A stretch of DNA of 64,000 nucleotides from Polynucleobacter brandtiae (GTDB lineage Bacteria > Pseudomonadota > Gammaproteobacteria > Burkholderiales > Burkholderiaceae): positions 186,001 to 250,000 of the forward strand of contig NZ_PGTX01000001.1 of assembly GCF_002797575.1 (NCBI RefSeq), in the 5' to 3' direction. A program made the translations under genes and the position numbers. Below, piece after piece: positions 35,885 to 45,697 of this stretch (within the stretch, counting starts at the first letter, position 1; each line of letters opens with the position of its first letter). Below the pieces are notes generated by a model that ran no database searches, was not told where the DNA came from, and saw nothing but the letters and a program-made list of their open reading frames with translations.

Positions 35885-36619
35885 ATGGCGATTACTAAAC
35901 TTGCAAATAACATCATTGATGTTTATAGCTGGCCAACCCCGAATGGCCATAAGGTACACATCATGCTTGAGGAATGTGGCTACAAGTTAGGCAAAGATTG
36001 GCTTGCCCATCCGATTGACATTGGCGCAGGAGACCAATTTAATGCTGAGTTTCTTAAGATCAGCCCTAATAATAAAATCCCCGCAATAAGCGACCCTGTT
36101 GGCCCTGATGGTAAGCCAATACAAATTTTTGAATCAGGCGCTATTTTGTTATATCTGGCCTCTAAAACTGGGAAGTTTTTGCCAAAAAGTACGCGTGCAA
36201 AATATGAAGTGCTGCAATGGCTCATGTTTCAAATGGGGGGCTTAGGTCCGATGCTGGGTCAGAATCATCACTTTAGGCTGTATGCCCCTGAAAAAATTGA
36301 ATACGCAATCAACCGCTACACTAACGAAGCCAAACGCCTCTATAGCGTCATTGATCATCAATTAAAAGATCACCCCTATATCACCGGGAAAACTTACTCA
36401 ATTGCGGATATTGCCATCTTTCCATGGACCCGCAATTGGAAGAATCAAGGTATCGATATAAATGACTATCCACACTTTAAGCGTTGGTTTGAGATGATTA
36501 GCGAACGCCCTGCAGTAAAACGCGGGGTCGAAGTATTAACGGCCCTACGTAAACCTTTGCACGACGCAAAGGCTAGAGAGCAATTGTTTGGATCAACCCA
36601 GTATCAAAAAAGGAAATAG
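35885..36619 (+). CDS. yfcG: YfcG-like glutathione S-transferase (nu class)
   Basis: A 244-residue GST. Its N-terminal thioredoxin domain has WPTPNGHKVHIMLEE, the GSH-binding SPNNKIPAI and FESGAILLYLA. The helical domain has QMGGLGPMLGQNHHF. These motifs match E. coli YfcG almost motif for motif. YfcG-type enzymes are disulfide-bond reductases using two glutathiones rather than classical transferases. An AAAGGA ribosome site is close to the ATG. The stop lies one base before the next gene's start. Confidence 0.88.
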   Translation: MAITKLANNIIDVYSWPTPNGHKVHIMLEECGYKLGKDWLAHPIDIGAGDQFNAEFLKISPNNKIPAISDPVGPDGKPIQIFESGAILLYLASKTGKFLPKSTRAKYEVLQWLMFQMGGLGPMLGQNHHFRLYAPEKIEYAINRYTNEAKRLYSVIDHQLKDHPYITGKTYSIADIAIFPWTRNWKNQGIDINDYPHFKRWFEMISERPAVKRGVEVLTALRKPLHDAKAREQLFGSTQYQKRK

Positions 36620-36620
36620 C

Positions 36621-37478
36621 ATGAAGATTCAATCCGTTGGTGTAGTTGGTGCTGGAACCATGGGGAATGGCATCGCACAAGTCTGCGCATTAGCCGGACT
36701 AAATGTGACGATGGTAGATATCAATGATGCCGCCTTAGAGCGCGGTATGGCGCAGATTCATAAAAGCCTTGATCGACTCGTTAAAAAAGAAACTTTATCA
36801 ATTCAAGCCAAGGATCTAGCCTTAAAGCAAATAAAAACCAGCACCTCGTACAGCGATCTCAAGGGTTTGCAACTAGTGATTGAAGCGGCGACTGAAAACC
36901 AAGCGATTAAAGAGCAAATATTGAAACAGATAGATGCGCTTGTAGCTCCAGAAACCATTATTGCGACCAATACTTCCTCGCTATCTATTACCAAGCTTGC
37001 AGCCCTAGATTCACATCCAGAGCGCTTTATCGGTATGCACTTTTTTAATCCGCCTCCGATGATGGCCTTAGTGGAAGTGATTCGGGGCTTACAAACCAGT
37101 GACGCTACCCATGCAGCCATTATTGAGATGGCTAAACATATTGGCAAAGAGCCTATTACCGTCAAAAACTCGCCAGGTTTTGTAGTGAACCGCATTTTGC
37201 TGCCAATGATCAATGAGGCCTTCTTTGTACTTCATGAAGGCCTGGCAAGCCCAGAAGATATTGATGCAGGCATGAAGTTGGGCTGTAATCAACCCATTGG
37301 CCCCTTAGCGCTGGCTGATTTAATTGGTTTAGACACCTGCCTGGCGGTAATGGAAGTATATTTTGAAAACTTTAGCGACTCTAAATATCGCCCTTGCCCT
37401 CTACTGCGCGAAATGGTTGACGCCGGCTACCTAGGCCGAAAGACTGGTCGTGGCGTATTTCAATACGAGACTCTCTAG
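36621..37478 (+). CDS. 3-hydroxybutyryl-CoA dehydrogenase family protein
   Basis: NAD(P)-dependent oxidation/reduction of 3-hydroxyacyl-CoA. The 285-residue protein has the Rossmann motif GVVGAGTMGNGIAQVCALAG, TNTSSLSITKLAA, and the catalytic histidine-containing IGMHFFNPPPMMALVE. The C-terminal domain has NSPGFVVNRILLPMINEAFF and DAGMKLGCNQPIGPLALADLIGLD. The ATG at 36621 has AAAGGA. It could serve butyryl-CoA/PHB-related or beta-oxidation steps. Stand-alone, not fused to an enoyl-CoA hydratase. Confidence 0.9.
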   Translation: MKIQSVGVVGAGTMGNGIAQVCALAGLNVTMVDINDAALERGMAQIHKSLDRLVKKETLSIQAKDLALKQIKTSTSYSDLKGLQLVIEAATENQAIKEQILKQIDALVAPETIIATNTSSLSITKLAALDSHPERFIGMHFFNPPPMMALVEVIRGLQTSDATHAAIIEMAKHIGKEPITVKNSPGFVVNRILLPMINEAFFVLHEGLASPEDIDAGMKLGCNQPIGPLALADLIGLDTCLAVMEVYFENFSDSKYRPCPLLREMVDAGYLGRKTGRGVFQYETL

Positions 37479-37508
37479 GACTAGCTGTATTTATTGTTTT
37501 TGTTAATC

Positions 37509-38012
37509 ATGCCAATATTAAAAAGAAATTTTGTGAATCCGTTGCCCCCTTTAGTTCGACGCTTAGCCTATGCAGGCCTTACTCCCTTTGTAGCACTAGC
37601 TCTGACAGTGCAACTTGGGCCAACTCCCCTCAATTATCTCGGTGCTGAATCGCTTGCTGGATATGGGGCAGTCATTACTGCATTTATGGGTGCTTTACAT
37701 TGGGGCGCTAATTTACACAATTTAGGCAAACCTCCCGTCGGCGACCGATGGATAGATCGAAATGCCTGGATATGGGGCATAACACCAGCCCTCGTTGCCT
37801 GGTTAGCATTACATATTTATATCCCGGTCGCCCTGGTCATATTGGCCTCCACACTGATTATTCAACGCAACATCGACACGAATACCTATCGATATTACTT
37901 TGACAATGCTGAAGCTTTAGATGCCTTTATTACCTTACGAAACCACTTAACCATCGTTGCTGCTGGTTGCTTGGTATGGGCTTCTATTGTCATTCTATTT
38001 ATTCAAAACTAA
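37509..38012 (+). CDS. DUF3429 family membrane protein
   Basis: A 167-residue protein with about four or five transmembrane helices and the motif ITAFMGALHWGANL, typical of DUF3429. No function is established. The ATG at 37509 is preferred to a TTG at 37494; the ribosome site is weak for both. It lies 30 bp after the dehydrogenase gene and 51 bp before rarA on the same strand. Confidence 0.72.
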   Translation: MPILKRNFVNPLPPLVRRLAYAGLTPFVALALTVQLGPTPLNYLGAESLAGYGAVITAFMGALHWGANLHNLGKPPVGDRWIDRNAWIWGITPALVAWLALHIYIPVALVILASTLIIQRNIDTNTYRYYFDNAEALDAFITLRNHLTIVAAGCLVWASIVILFIQN

Positions 38013-38063
38013 TTTTATGCTGACGTCAAATCTAACGCTAACACTAGGGCTTTGAAAAAACAG

Positions 38064-39377
38064 ATGGCAAATTTATTTGACCAAGCACCCCCACCGCCAT
38101 TAGCTGAAGTATTGCGCCCCAAACGGATTGAAGAAGTAATCGGCCAAACACATTTGTTGGCTGCAGGAAAACCATTAAATCTTGCCTTCGTATCTGGTAA
38201 ACCCCATTCGATGATTTTATGGGGGCCCCCAGGTGTGGGTAAAACCACTTTAGCCAGGCTGTCAGCCCACGCATTTAATCGAGAATTTATTGCTATCTCT
38301 GCAGTGCTTGCTGGCGTAAAAGAAATTCGCGAATCGATTGAACTAGCCCAGCAAAACTTTTCTCAGTACGGCAAACAAACAATCTTATTTGTTGATGAAA
38401 TACATCGCTTTAATAAAAGTCAGCAAGATGCCTTACTTCCCCATGTTGAATCAGGCCTTTTTACCTTTATTGGTGCCACAACTGAGAATCCCTCATTTGA
38501 GGTGAACTCTGCCCTGCTCTCGCGAGCTCAAGTGTATGTCCTGAAATCACTTGACACTGATGAACTAAAGCAATTATTTGATCGGGCACACAATTTTTTA
38601 ATGCCCACTACGGTATTTGAAAGTGCAGCCATTGATACCCTCATCCACAATGCTGATGGGGATGCACGTCGCCTACTCAACTTGGTAGAGCAAGTCCGAA
38701 ATGCCATAACAACACCAAGTTCTGAAATTCAGGAAATTGATCAAACGTTTATTGAGAATGCCTTGAGTACTCAAGCGCGACGATTTGATAAAGGTGGCGA
38801 TCAATTTTATGACCAAATTTCTGCGCTACATAAGTCTGTTCGTGGCTCCCATCCAGACGCAGCGTTATATTGGTTCTGCCGAATGCTTGATGGTGGCGCT
38901 GATCCACGCTACCTCGCTAGAAGAATCATACGCATGGCCTGGGAAGATATTGGTTTAGCCGACCCCAGGGCAATGCAACTAGCCAATGACGCAGCCCAAA
39001 CTTTTGAACGCTTAGGCTCACCCGAGGGAGAGTTAGCATTGGGGCAGGCAGTTGTCTATTTGGCTATTGCCGCAAAGAGTAATGCTAGTTATAAAGCCTT
39101 TAGCGCGGCACGCGACTACGTAAGAAATGATCAAAGCAAGGCAGTTCCTCATCACCTGCGAAATGCACCCACTAAGCTGATGCAGGAATTGGGGCATGGA
39201 AAAGAGTATCGCTATGCCCATGATGAGCCGCAAGCCTATGCAGCGGGAGAATCCTACCTACCAGAGGGAATGGTAGAGCCTCGTTGGTACGAGCCCGTTA
39301 ATCGAGGCTTGGAAGCTCAAATTTCAGAGAAAATGGCGTATTTACGAAAGTTAGATTTGGAGTCTCAAAAAAAATGA
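38064..39377 (+). CDS. rarA: RarA (MgsA), replication-associated AAA+ ATPase
   Basis: A clamp-loader-like ATPase that acts at stalled replication forks. The 437-residue protein has [21 protein letters not shown], Walker [15 protein letters not shown], Walker [21 protein letters not shown], the sensor motif [20 protein letters not shown], and the C-terminal tetramerisation region ([27 protein letters not shown]). The ATG at 38064 is used here; a TTG four codons upstream is possible. The stop overlaps the next gene (ATGA). Confidence 0.95.
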   Translation: MANLFDQAPPPPLAEVLRPKRIEEVIGQTHLLAAGKPLNLAFVSGKPHSMILWGPPGVGKTTLARLSAHAFNREFIAISAVLAGVKEIRESIELAQQNFSQYGKQTILFVDEIHRFNKSQQDALLPHVESGLFTFIGATTENPSFEVNSALLSRAQVYVLKSLDTDELKQLFDRAHNFLMPTTVFESAAIDTLIHNADGDARRLLNLVEQVRNAITTPSSEIQEIDQTFIENALSTQARRFDKGGDQFYDQISALHKSVRGSHPDAALYWFCRMLDGGADPRYLARRIIRMAWEDIGLADPRAMQLANDAAQTFERLGSPEGELALGQAVVYLAIAAKSNASYKAFSAARDYVRNDQSKAVPHHLRNAPTKLMQELGHGKEYRYAHDEPQAYAAGESYLPEGMVEPRWYEPVNRGLEAQISEKMAYLRKLDLESQKK

Positions 39378-40015
39378 TGCCCACTAAAGACGAAAATAAA
39401 AGAACTAAAGCAGTCTTCTATTACGACATCATTTCTCCTTACACATACCTTTATATTCATCAACGCCATCGATTAGATGAGCAACTCGAAATAGAGCCCA
39501 TTCCTATTTTGCTAGGTGGCCTGCTAAGGGCAACCGATAATCGAGGCCCTGGTGAAGTAGCGGCAAAACGTCCGCATACTTATCAACACTGTGTTTGGCT
39601 CGCTGAAAAATTGGGTATACCACTCCATTTTCCAAAGCATCACCCATTTCAAACGGTTTCAGCACAAAGACTGCTAACCCAGCTGGGGGCAAACTGGCAA
39701 ATGGTTGAAAAAGCATTTGAATATGTCTGGGTTCAAGGCAAAGATCCGAATCTTACTTGGCCAGAGTTTTGTCAATATCTCGGGGTAGACTGCTCGACCC
39801 CAAAACCAGATAGCCCTCAAATTAAAGCGCAACTGATGGCGAATACCGAACAGGCAAGGTGCATTGGCGCATTTGGTGTTCCCGCACTGTCTTTCAATGG
39901 GCATTGTTTTTGGGGATTAGATACGATTGATTGGGCGCTAGAGTATTTAAATCGCCCAAATATGTTTCAGGAACCGGCTTACCAAAGCGTTTGCAACATC
40001 CCTAGCGGCCTTTGA
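39374..40015 (+). CDS. DsbA-family protein, 2-hydroxychromene-2-carboxylate isomerase-like
   Basis: A 213-residue thioredoxin-fold protein of the kappa-GST/HCCA isomerase group. The active-site-like DIISPYTYLY has serine in place of the DsbA CxxC. The end matches the family (ARCIGAFGVPALSFNGHCFWG, DTIDWALEYL). Such enzymes use glutathione to isomerise aromatic-degradation intermediates, but no aromatic pathway genes are near, so the substrate is open. It is translationally coupled to rarA by an ATGA overlap. Confidence 0.8.
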   Translation: MMPTKDENKRTKAVFYYDIISPYTYLYIHQRHRLDEQLEIEPIPILLGGLLRATDNRGPGEVAAKRPHTYQHCVWLAEKLGIPLHFPKHHPFQTVSAQRLLTQLGANWQMVEKAFEYVWVQGKDPNLTWPEFCQYLGVDCSTPKPDSPQIKAQLMANTEQARCIGAFGVPALSFNGHCFWGLDTIDWALEYLNRPNMFQEPAYQSVCNIPSGL

Positions 40016-40064
40016 GCAATACAATGCACTTATTCACACTTTATCGAACCATAAGGATCTTCAA

Positions 40065-40640
40065 ATGCGTAATCTAGTTACCACGATACTTTTTATCTCA
40101 AGCCTATTAGTCAGTGCGCTTACCTATGCAGGGCCCAAAGTGGAATTTAAAACAACTGCAGGTAATTTCGTTGTTGAACTTGATTCAATTAAGGCGCCAA
40201 AGACCTCTGCTAACTTTCTAAATTATGTCAACAAGGGCTTTTATAACGGGACGATTTTTCATCGTGTTATTGATGGCTTCATGATCCAAGGTGGTGGGTT
40301 TACGCCTGATTTAGTTCAAAAATCAACCGATGCACCAGTTGCATCAGAGGCGCAAAATGGCTTAAAAAATCAAAGCTACACTATTGCCATGGCGCGTACT
40401 TCTGATCCTGACTCTGCAACTGCGCAGTTTTTTATCAACGTCAAAGATAATGAAGCTCTGAATTATCCAAATGCGATGGGCAATGGCTACACCGTTTTTG
40501 GCAATGTCATTTCCGGCACTCAAACGATTGATGCTATTCGCAAAATACCAACAATGCTTGCATCAACTCCCAAGATGGGCCGTATGAGTGATGTGCCTAG
40601 CAAGACAGTTTTGATTGAATCGGCGACTGTTCTAAAATAA
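40065..40640 (+). CDS. Periplasmic cyclophilin-type peptidyl-prolyl isomerase
   Basis: A 191-residue PpiA-like protein. The signal peptide ends near TYAG; the cyclophilin domain follows with KAPKTSANFLNYVNKGFYNGTIFHRVIDGFMIQGG (catalytic FHR), TSDPDSATAQFFINVKDN and GYTVFGNVISG. It helps fold proteins in the periplasm by proline isomerisation. An AAGGA ribosome site precedes the ATG. Confidence 0.92.
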   Translation: MRNLVTTILFISSLLVSALTYAGPKVEFKTTAGNFVVELDSIKAPKTSANFLNYVNKGFYNGTIFHRVIDGFMIQGGGFTPDLVQKSTDAPVASEAQNGLKNQSYTIAMARTSDPDSATAQFFINVKDNEALNYPNAMGNGYTVFGNVISGTQTIDAIRKIPTMLASTPKMGRMSDVPSKTVLIESATVLK

Positions 40641-40667
40641 GCTCAATACTCAAGTATCTTGACTTCC

Positions 40668-42509
40668 ATGATGATCCTATTGGATGACGCCCAAAGTACT
40701 GCGGCAAATCCATCTAGCCGACTTTATCAAGAAGCTGATCGATACTGGACAGTACTTTTAAGCTCAAATTACGAGGATAGTTTTTTAGCGGTGAATACTT
40801 GCCTTCAAGAAATACAGGAATCACTCGATCAAGGTCAATATGTCGTAGCGGCTTTTGCTTATGAACTAGGCGTGCTTCTTCAGAAAATAAATTCACGCAG
40901 CTTAAGACAAGATCACCCTGAAAACCATCCGCTGATTCAGGCTTGGTCCTTTAGGAACTTTAAAGCCCTATCAAAACCAGCTGTAGATGAGCTGGTGAGG
41001 GATGAACTAGCAAAACTGAATGCTCAATCACGTGTCTCTGGCATAGAAAATATTCAACTATCCATTGATGAAAGTCGATTTAATGCGGACATTGCGGCTA
41101 TTCAGGAATACATTCGCAATGGTGATGTTTATCAAATTAATCATACTTATCGAATAACGGGCCAATGCTACGGCGATCCATTAGCGCTGTATGCGAGACT
41201 GCGTGATCGACAGCCTGGAAGATTTGGCGCTTATATTGCCAATGAAAATCAATACCTCTTATCGCAATCACCTGAGTTATTTATTCAGCGCGAAGGCGCT
41301 ACATTTAAAGCGATGCCAATGAAAGGTACAGCAGATGCGCTGACCGATTCACCAAAAAAACTTGCTGAGGATAGAAAGAATCAAGCTGAAAACGTGATGA
41401 TTGTGGATCTCCTCAGAAATGACTTGAGTCAAATTGCCTTACCTGGTTCTGTCGTTGTGCCCCAATTATTTGAAGTCGCGAGATACGGTGACGTATTGCA
41501 GATGACTTCAACCATTCAAGCGCAAGCAAGACCTGGCCTCCATTTAAAGGATGTACTGTCTGCCGTATTTCCTTGTGGCTCGATTACTGGCGCCCCTAAA
41601 AAGCGCAGCATGGAGATCATTCAAGAATTAGAAACTGAAGATCGTGGCTATTATTGCGGCGCCTTGGGTTGGCTAGATCCTAGCGGAGACTTTGCGTTTA
41701 GCGTCCCTATTCGCACAGTAGAAATAAACCATGATCAGAAAACGCATGCTTCATCGTTAATCTTAGGCATTGGTGCGGGTATCACCATAGATTCCGACGC
41801 GAAAGAAGAGTGGGAGGAATGCCGCATTAAATCTGCTTTTCTAAGCAAGCTTCCCAGCGAGGTGTCGTTATTCGAAACGATCTTAGTTAAAGCATCGATA
41901 CCGCAATTTTTATCGGCTCACCTTGATCGCTTAAGCCGATCTGCATTTGCTCTAGGTCTTTCATTCCAGTGGCAAGAAGCTGAAAAAGCGGTTGCAGAAG
42001 CATGCTTAAACTGTCATGTGCAATGGCAATATAGACTCAGATTGGATCTAGCAACGACTGGAATGATTGAATGTCGCACAGAAAAAATACAGACACTTGA
42101 AAATTCAGTCAAGCTATTTTGGGCCGTAGACATACTGAAAGACCCCACACAATCCATCGTATTTTCAGGCAATCCTTTACTCAGGCATAAAGTAGCGAAT
42201 CGTCCTGCCTACGATGAGGCTTGGCGTTCGGCAGAAAATTCAGGGGGGTTTGATGCCCTTTTCACTAATGAAAATGGATTTGTCACCGAGGGTGGCCGGA
42301 CAAACCTTTTTATCCAACCAGGCGACAGTAATGAATGGATTACCCCGCCTTTAAGTGCCGGTTTATTGCCAGGTGTAATGCGCTTTACCATGCTAAGTGA
42401 CCCACAATGGCATGCCCATGAGGCCAACATTACTATTGAAGACGTAATGCAGGCTAAACGGATTATGCTTACGAATTCCTTACGGGGTTTTATTCCCGCC
42501 CATTTTTAG
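40668..42509 (+). CDS. pabB: Aminodeoxychorismate synthase component I fused to 4-amino-4-deoxychorismate lyase (PabB-PabC)
   Basis: A 613-residue fusion that makes p-aminobenzoate for folate from chorismate. The N-terminal part (to about 395) is the chorismate-binding PabB domain, with AMPMKGTADAL, ENVMIVDLLRNDLSQI, FPCGSITGAPKKRSMEII and FAFSVPIRTVEI. The C-terminal part (about 400-613) is a branched-chain-aminotransferase-fold PabC; the PLP lysine is probably in PLLRHKVANRPAYDEAW, with GFVTEGGRTNLFI. Both halves look intact. The ATG at 40668 is preferred to a TTG at 40659. The glutamine amidotransferase PabA is not here. Confidence 0.92.
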   Translation: MMILLDDAQSTAANPSSRLYQEADRYWTVLLSSNYEDSFLAVNTCLQEIQESLDQGQYVVAAFAYELGVLLQKINSRSLRQDHPENHPLIQAWSFRNFKALSKPAVDELVRDELAKLNAQSRVSGIENIQLSIDESRFNADIAAIQEYIRNGDVYQINHTYRITGQCYGDPLALYARLRDRQPGRFGAYIANENQYLLSQSPELFIQREGATFKAMPMKGTADALTDSPKKLAEDRKNQAENVMIVDLLRNDLSQIALPGSVVVPQLFEVARYGDVLQMTSTIQAQARPGLHLKDVLSAVFPCGSITGAPKKRSMEIIQELETEDRGYYCGALGWLDPSGDFAFSVPIRTVEINHDQKTHASSLILGIGAGITIDSDAKEEWEECRIKSAFLSKLPSEVSLFETILVKASIPQFLSAHLDRLSRSAFALGLSFQWQEAEKAVAEACLNCHVQWQYRLRLDLATTGMIECRTEKIQTLENSVKLFWAVDILKDPTQSIVFSGNPLLRHKVANRPAYDEAWRSAENSGGFDALFTNENGFVTEGGRTNLFIQPGDSNEWITPPLSAGLLPGVMRFTMLSDPQWHAHEANITIEDVMQAKRIMLTNSLRGFIPAHF

Positions 42510-42518
42510 AAGGCCTGC

Positions 42519-43085
42519 ATGAAGTTTTGTTCCCAGTGTGCAGCACCCATTACAGCAAAAATCCCAGCAGGCGACTCGCGTGAGCGCCATGTTTGTGAAT
42601 CCTGTGGAATAGTTCATTATCAAAACCCACGTAATGTAGTGGGCACCATTCCCGTCTATGGCGATCAGATACTCTTATGTAGAAGAGCAATAGAGCCTAG
42701 GCATGGCTTTTGGACGCTACCTGCTGGATTTATGGAGTTAGGTGAAAGCACTGCAGCAGGGGCCGCAAGAGAGACTTTAGAAGAGGCCGGTGTGAAGGCT
42801 GCTATTGGGCCACTATATGCTCTTCTGAACGTACCTCATGCTGAGCAAGTACATCTCTTTTATTTGGCTAGTATGGCAACGTCTGAATTTGAAGCTGGCG
42901 ATGAAAGCCTAGAAGTTGCTCTTTTTTATGAGCATGAAATTCCATGGCATGAACTAGCATTTCCTACGATCAAGCAAACTCTTGAGTGGTTTTTTGCTGA
43001 TCGTGCCGCCGGGATCTTTAAGAAGTCACAACAAGTCAGTGTCCGTAGCCGAGATATTCTGTCATCAGAAAAAATTAAAGCGTAA
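42519..43085 (+). CDS. Nudix hydrolase with N-terminal zinc ribbon
   Basis: A 188-residue Nudix protein. The N-terminal ribbon has two CxxC pairs (CSQC and CESC). The Nudix box GFMELGESTAAGAARETLEEAG carries the REx2EE metal-binding core. This layout resembles small ADP-ribose/NADH pyrophosphatase-type Nudix enzymes. The substrate is not predictable. It starts 9 bp after the pab gene and ends 8 bp before aat. Confidence 0.85.
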   Translation: MKFCSQCAAPITAKIPAGDSRERHVCESCGIVHYQNPRNVVGTIPVYGDQILLCRRAIEPRHGFWTLPAGFMELGESTAAGAARETLEEAGVKAAIGPLYALLNVPHAEQVHLFYLASMATSEFEAGDESLEVALFYEHEIPWHELAFPTIKQTLEWFFADRAAGIFKKSQQVSVRSRDILSSEKIKA

Positions 43086-43093
43086 TTAGCTCA

Positions 43094-43831
43094 ATGAGTA
43101 ATGTCACCTGGTTAGGCGCGCAAGATCACTTTCCTAATCCACTTATTTGCCAAGATCCAGATCCAAGCGTTCCTGGCCTCATTGCTGTAAGTGAACGCAT
43201 CTATCCAGGACAACTAGCGAAGGCATATCAACTCGGTATTTTTCCCTGGTATTCGGATAATCAACCGGTGTTATGGTGGTCACCCAACCCACGCATGGTG
43301 CTTAAGCCCAAAAATTTTAAATGTCATCAGTCATTAAAAAAAGCAATTAAGCAATTTATACAAGATCAAAATAAGTCAATTGTGATTGACGATAATTTTG
43401 GCGCAGTACTCCGTTCATGCGCAATGACTAAGCGCAAGGATCAGGATGGCACCTGGATAACCCATGAAATTATGGATTCGTATACCCAACTCTATGAACA
43501 GGGTTATGCTCATAGCATTTCGGTTGTGGAGCATGGCAGTCTTATTGGCGGTCTCTATTGCGTCTCTTTTGGTGGCATGGTTTTTGGAGAGTCTATGTTT
43601 AGCCATCATAGTGATGCATCCAAAATTGCATTGGCAGCGCTTTGTGCCTGGTGTAATCAGCATCAGGTAGAGCTAATTGATTGCCAGCAAGAGACCGCCC
43701 ATCTGCGCTCATTAGGTGCGGCGCCAATTGCTAGAGAACAATTTTTAGTCTATCTGCAAAAAGCCTTAAAGCAATCTAATATTGATATTCCTTGGAACTT
43801 TAACAAAGCAATTCTGCAGCACTGGCTATGA
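43094..43831 (+). CDS. aat: Aat, leucyl/phenylalanyl-tRNA--protein transferase
   Basis: Adds leucine or phenylalanine to proteins beginning with Arg or Lys, creating N-degrons for ClpAP. The 245-residue protein has [27 protein letters not shown], the diagnostic N-terminal motif, and [38 protein letters not shown]. The stop overlaps the bpt start (ATGA). Confidence 0.96.
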   Translation: MSNVTWLGAQDHFPNPLICQDPDPSVPGLIAVSERIYPGQLAKAYQLGIFPWYSDNQPVLWWSPNPRMVLKPKNFKCHQSLKKAIKQFIQDQNKSIVIDDNFGAVLRSCAMTKRKDQDGTWITHEIMDSYTQLYEQGYAHSISVVEHGSLIGGLYCVSFGGMVFGESMFSHHSDASKIALAALCAWCNQHQVELIDCQQETAHLRSLGAAPIAREQFLVYLQKALKQSNIDIPWNFNKAILQHWL

Positions 43832-44574
43832 CTCGCGTAAAAGAACTACCGCTAACTGCTTTGCAATTTTATGCAACAGCACCCTATCCCTGCAGCTACT
43901 TGCCTGGAAAAACTGCACGCTCACAGGTAGCAACGCCTTCGCACGTAATTCATGCAGATCTTTATGGTGAATTAGTCAATCTAGGCTTTCGTCGCAGCGG
44001 ACTGTATACCTACAGACCTTACTGCGATGAATGCAATGCGTGCACGGCTACTCGTATTTTAGCCAAGCAATTTATACCTAATCGCAGCCAAAAAAGATCA
44101 AAGAAAAAGCACGCTGGCTTAATTGCCCGTATTCTCAATTTAAGCTACCAAGAGGAGCACTTTGCCCTTTACCAGCAGTATCAAAAAGACCGTCATCCCA
44201 GCCAAGAAAGCAATCCGGATAACCAAGAGCAGTACCAACAATTTTTATTACAAAGTCGCGTAAATTCTCGCCTTGTTGAATTCCGTGATGGGCCGAATGA
44301 TGCGAACCCAGGGCAACTACGCATGGTCAGCATGATTGATATCCTTGAGCAAGGAATTTCATCGGTTTATACCTTCTTTGATACTAGCGATTCTTCCACT
44401 AGTTATGGCAGTTACAGTATTTTGTGGCAAATTGAGCGGGCTATAGAGCTGGCGCTTCCCTACTTATACCTAGGCTACTACATTCAAGATAGTGAAAAAA
44501 TGGCTTATAAAGCCAAGTTTCAACCACTAGAGGGTTTGATTGAGGATCAATGGCAATCCATCATTGGGCCATAA
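43828..44574 (+). CDS. bpt: Bpt, bacterial arginyl/leucyl-tRNA--protein transferase (Ate1-like)
   Basis: The bacterial relative of eukaryotic Ate1; it adds leucine to proteins with N-terminal Asp or Glu for N-degron turnover. In the 248-residue protein the N-terminal part has [14 protein letters not shown] and the cysteine pair [12 protein letters not shown]. The C-terminal part has [17 protein letters not shown] and [24 protein letters not shown]. It is coupled to aat by a 4-bp overlap. Confidence 0.94.
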   Translation: MTRVKELPLTALQFYATAPYPCSYLPGKTARSQVATPSHVIHADLYGELVNLGFRRSGLYTYRPYCDECNACTATRILAKQFIPNRSQKRSKKKHAGLIARILNLSYQEEHFALYQQYQKDRHPSQESNPDNQEQYQQFLLQSRVNSRLVEFRDGPNDANPGQLRMVSMIDILEQGISSVYTFFDTSDSSTSYGSYSILWQIERAIELALPYLYLGYYIQDSEKMAYKAKFQPLEGLIEDQWQSIIGP

Positions 44575-44583
44575 TATCGAATT

Positions 44584-45615
44584 ATGATCGATAGCTACCC
44601 ACTCCTACGCCCTCTACTATTTTCCCTAGATCCTGAGCGTGCTCATGACCTGTCGATGAGCGCCCTAGATCAGGCGCACCGTTGGGGTATGTTGAATTTA
44701 TTCACTCAGCAACCAGCACCTGACCCCCGCATAGTGTGTGGAATTACCTTTCCTAACCCTGTTGGTTTGGCTGCTGGCCTGGATAAAGATGGGAAGCATA
44801 TTGATGCACTCGGTGCGCTGGGCTTTGGTTTTTTAGAAATTGGCACAGTCACACCTCAGCCCCAGCCAGGCAATCCGAAGCCCCGTATGTTTAGACTGCC
44901 GCAAGCGCAAGCAATTATTAACCGCATGGGTTTTAACAATGATGGTGTTGATGCCTGCGTAGAGCGGGTCAGAAATTCTGCTTATTGGCAAAACGGTGGC
45001 ATTGTAGGATTAAATATTGGCAAGAATGCCAGCACCCCTATTGAAAATGCCGCAGATGATTATGTCGCAGCGATGAAATCGGTCTATAAAACTGCCGCCT
45101 ACATTACCGTCAATATTTCCTCTCCTAACACCCAAAATCTGCGAGCCTTACAAGGCGAAGAAATGTTGCGCACTTTGTTGAGCTCACTAGATATTGCCAG
45201 AGAAAAACTGTGTGATCAGCACGGGGTTCGCAAACCCTTGTTCCTCAAAATTGCACCGGATTTAGCGCCTAAAGATATCGATTTCATTGCCGACCTCTTA
45301 TTGGAGTTTGGTATTGACGCCATTATTGCCACCAACACAACTATTGCCAGAGATGCTGTCAGAGGACTTATTTTCGCGCAAGAGGCCGGAGGGCTCTCCG
45401 GTGCACCTGTTCGTCTACCATCTACCAAAGTAATCAAGACACTGAAAACAAGGCTAGATGGGGAAATTCCGATTATTGGTGTGGGTGGCATCTTATCTGG
45501 GGCCGATGCTAAAGAAAAGATGTCCGCAGGAGCAAGCTTGGTTCAAATTTACAGCGGCCTGATATACCGCGGTCCGAGGCTCATTTCAGATTGTGCGAAG
45601 GCGTTAAAAGCCTAA
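44584..45615 (+). CDS. pyrD: PyrD, dihydroorotate dehydrogenase (quinone, class 2)
   Basis: The membrane-associated FMN enzyme of pyrimidine synthesis that passes electrons to ubiquinone. The 343-residue protein has the N-terminal quinone-side helices ([21 protein letters not shown]) that mark class 2. It also has [24 protein letters not shown], the base serine region [12 protein letters not shown], and [32 protein letters not shown]. Confidence 0.96.
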   Translation: MIDSYPLLRPLLFSLDPERAHDLSMSALDQAHRWGMLNLFTQQPAPDPRIVCGITFPNPVGLAAGLDKDGKHIDALGALGFGFLEIGTVTPQPQPGNPKPRMFRLPQAQAIINRMGFNNDGVDACVERVRNSAYWQNGGIVGLNIGKNASTPIENAADDYVAAMKSVYKTAAYITVNISSPNTQNLRALQGEEMLRTLLSSLDIAREKLCDQHGVRKPLFLKIAPDLAPKDIDFIADLLLEFGIDAIIATNTTIARDAVRGLIFAQEAGGLSGAPVRLPSTKVIKTLKTRLDGEIPIIGVGGILSGADAKEKMSAGASLVQIYSGLIYRGPRLISDCAKALKA

Positions 45616-45632
45616 TTAATCGCCCTCCTGAC

Positions 45633-45650
45633 TCAAGCAACATAGCTTGA
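45633..45650. repeat. Inverted repeat TCAAGC-AACATA-GCTTGA downstream of pyrD
   Basis: A perfect 6-bp inverted repeat with a 6-base loop, 17 bp after the pyrD stop and 10 bp upstream of the IclR -35 box. No T-run follows, so it is a poor intrinsic terminator. It could be an operator for the IclR protein. Confidence 0.4.
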
Positions 45651-45660
45651 TGATTTCATA

Positions 45661-45690
45661 TTGTGCAATTTATAGAAAAATCGCTACAAT
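45661..45690 (+). promoter_or_regulatory. Predicted promoter of the IclR gene; leaderless start
   Basis: TTGTGC (45661-45666) and TACAAT (45685-45690) are separated by 18 bp. The ATG at 45698 begins only 8 bases after the -10 box, so transcription should start at about the A of ATG, giving a leaderless mRNA. Confidence 0.5.
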
Positions 45691-45697
45691 TTAAGGT

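Noticed and set aside
40668..42509. PabB-PabC fusion as a novel architecture
   Set aside because: This fusion is known in several proteobacteria, and both halves keep their expected motifs.
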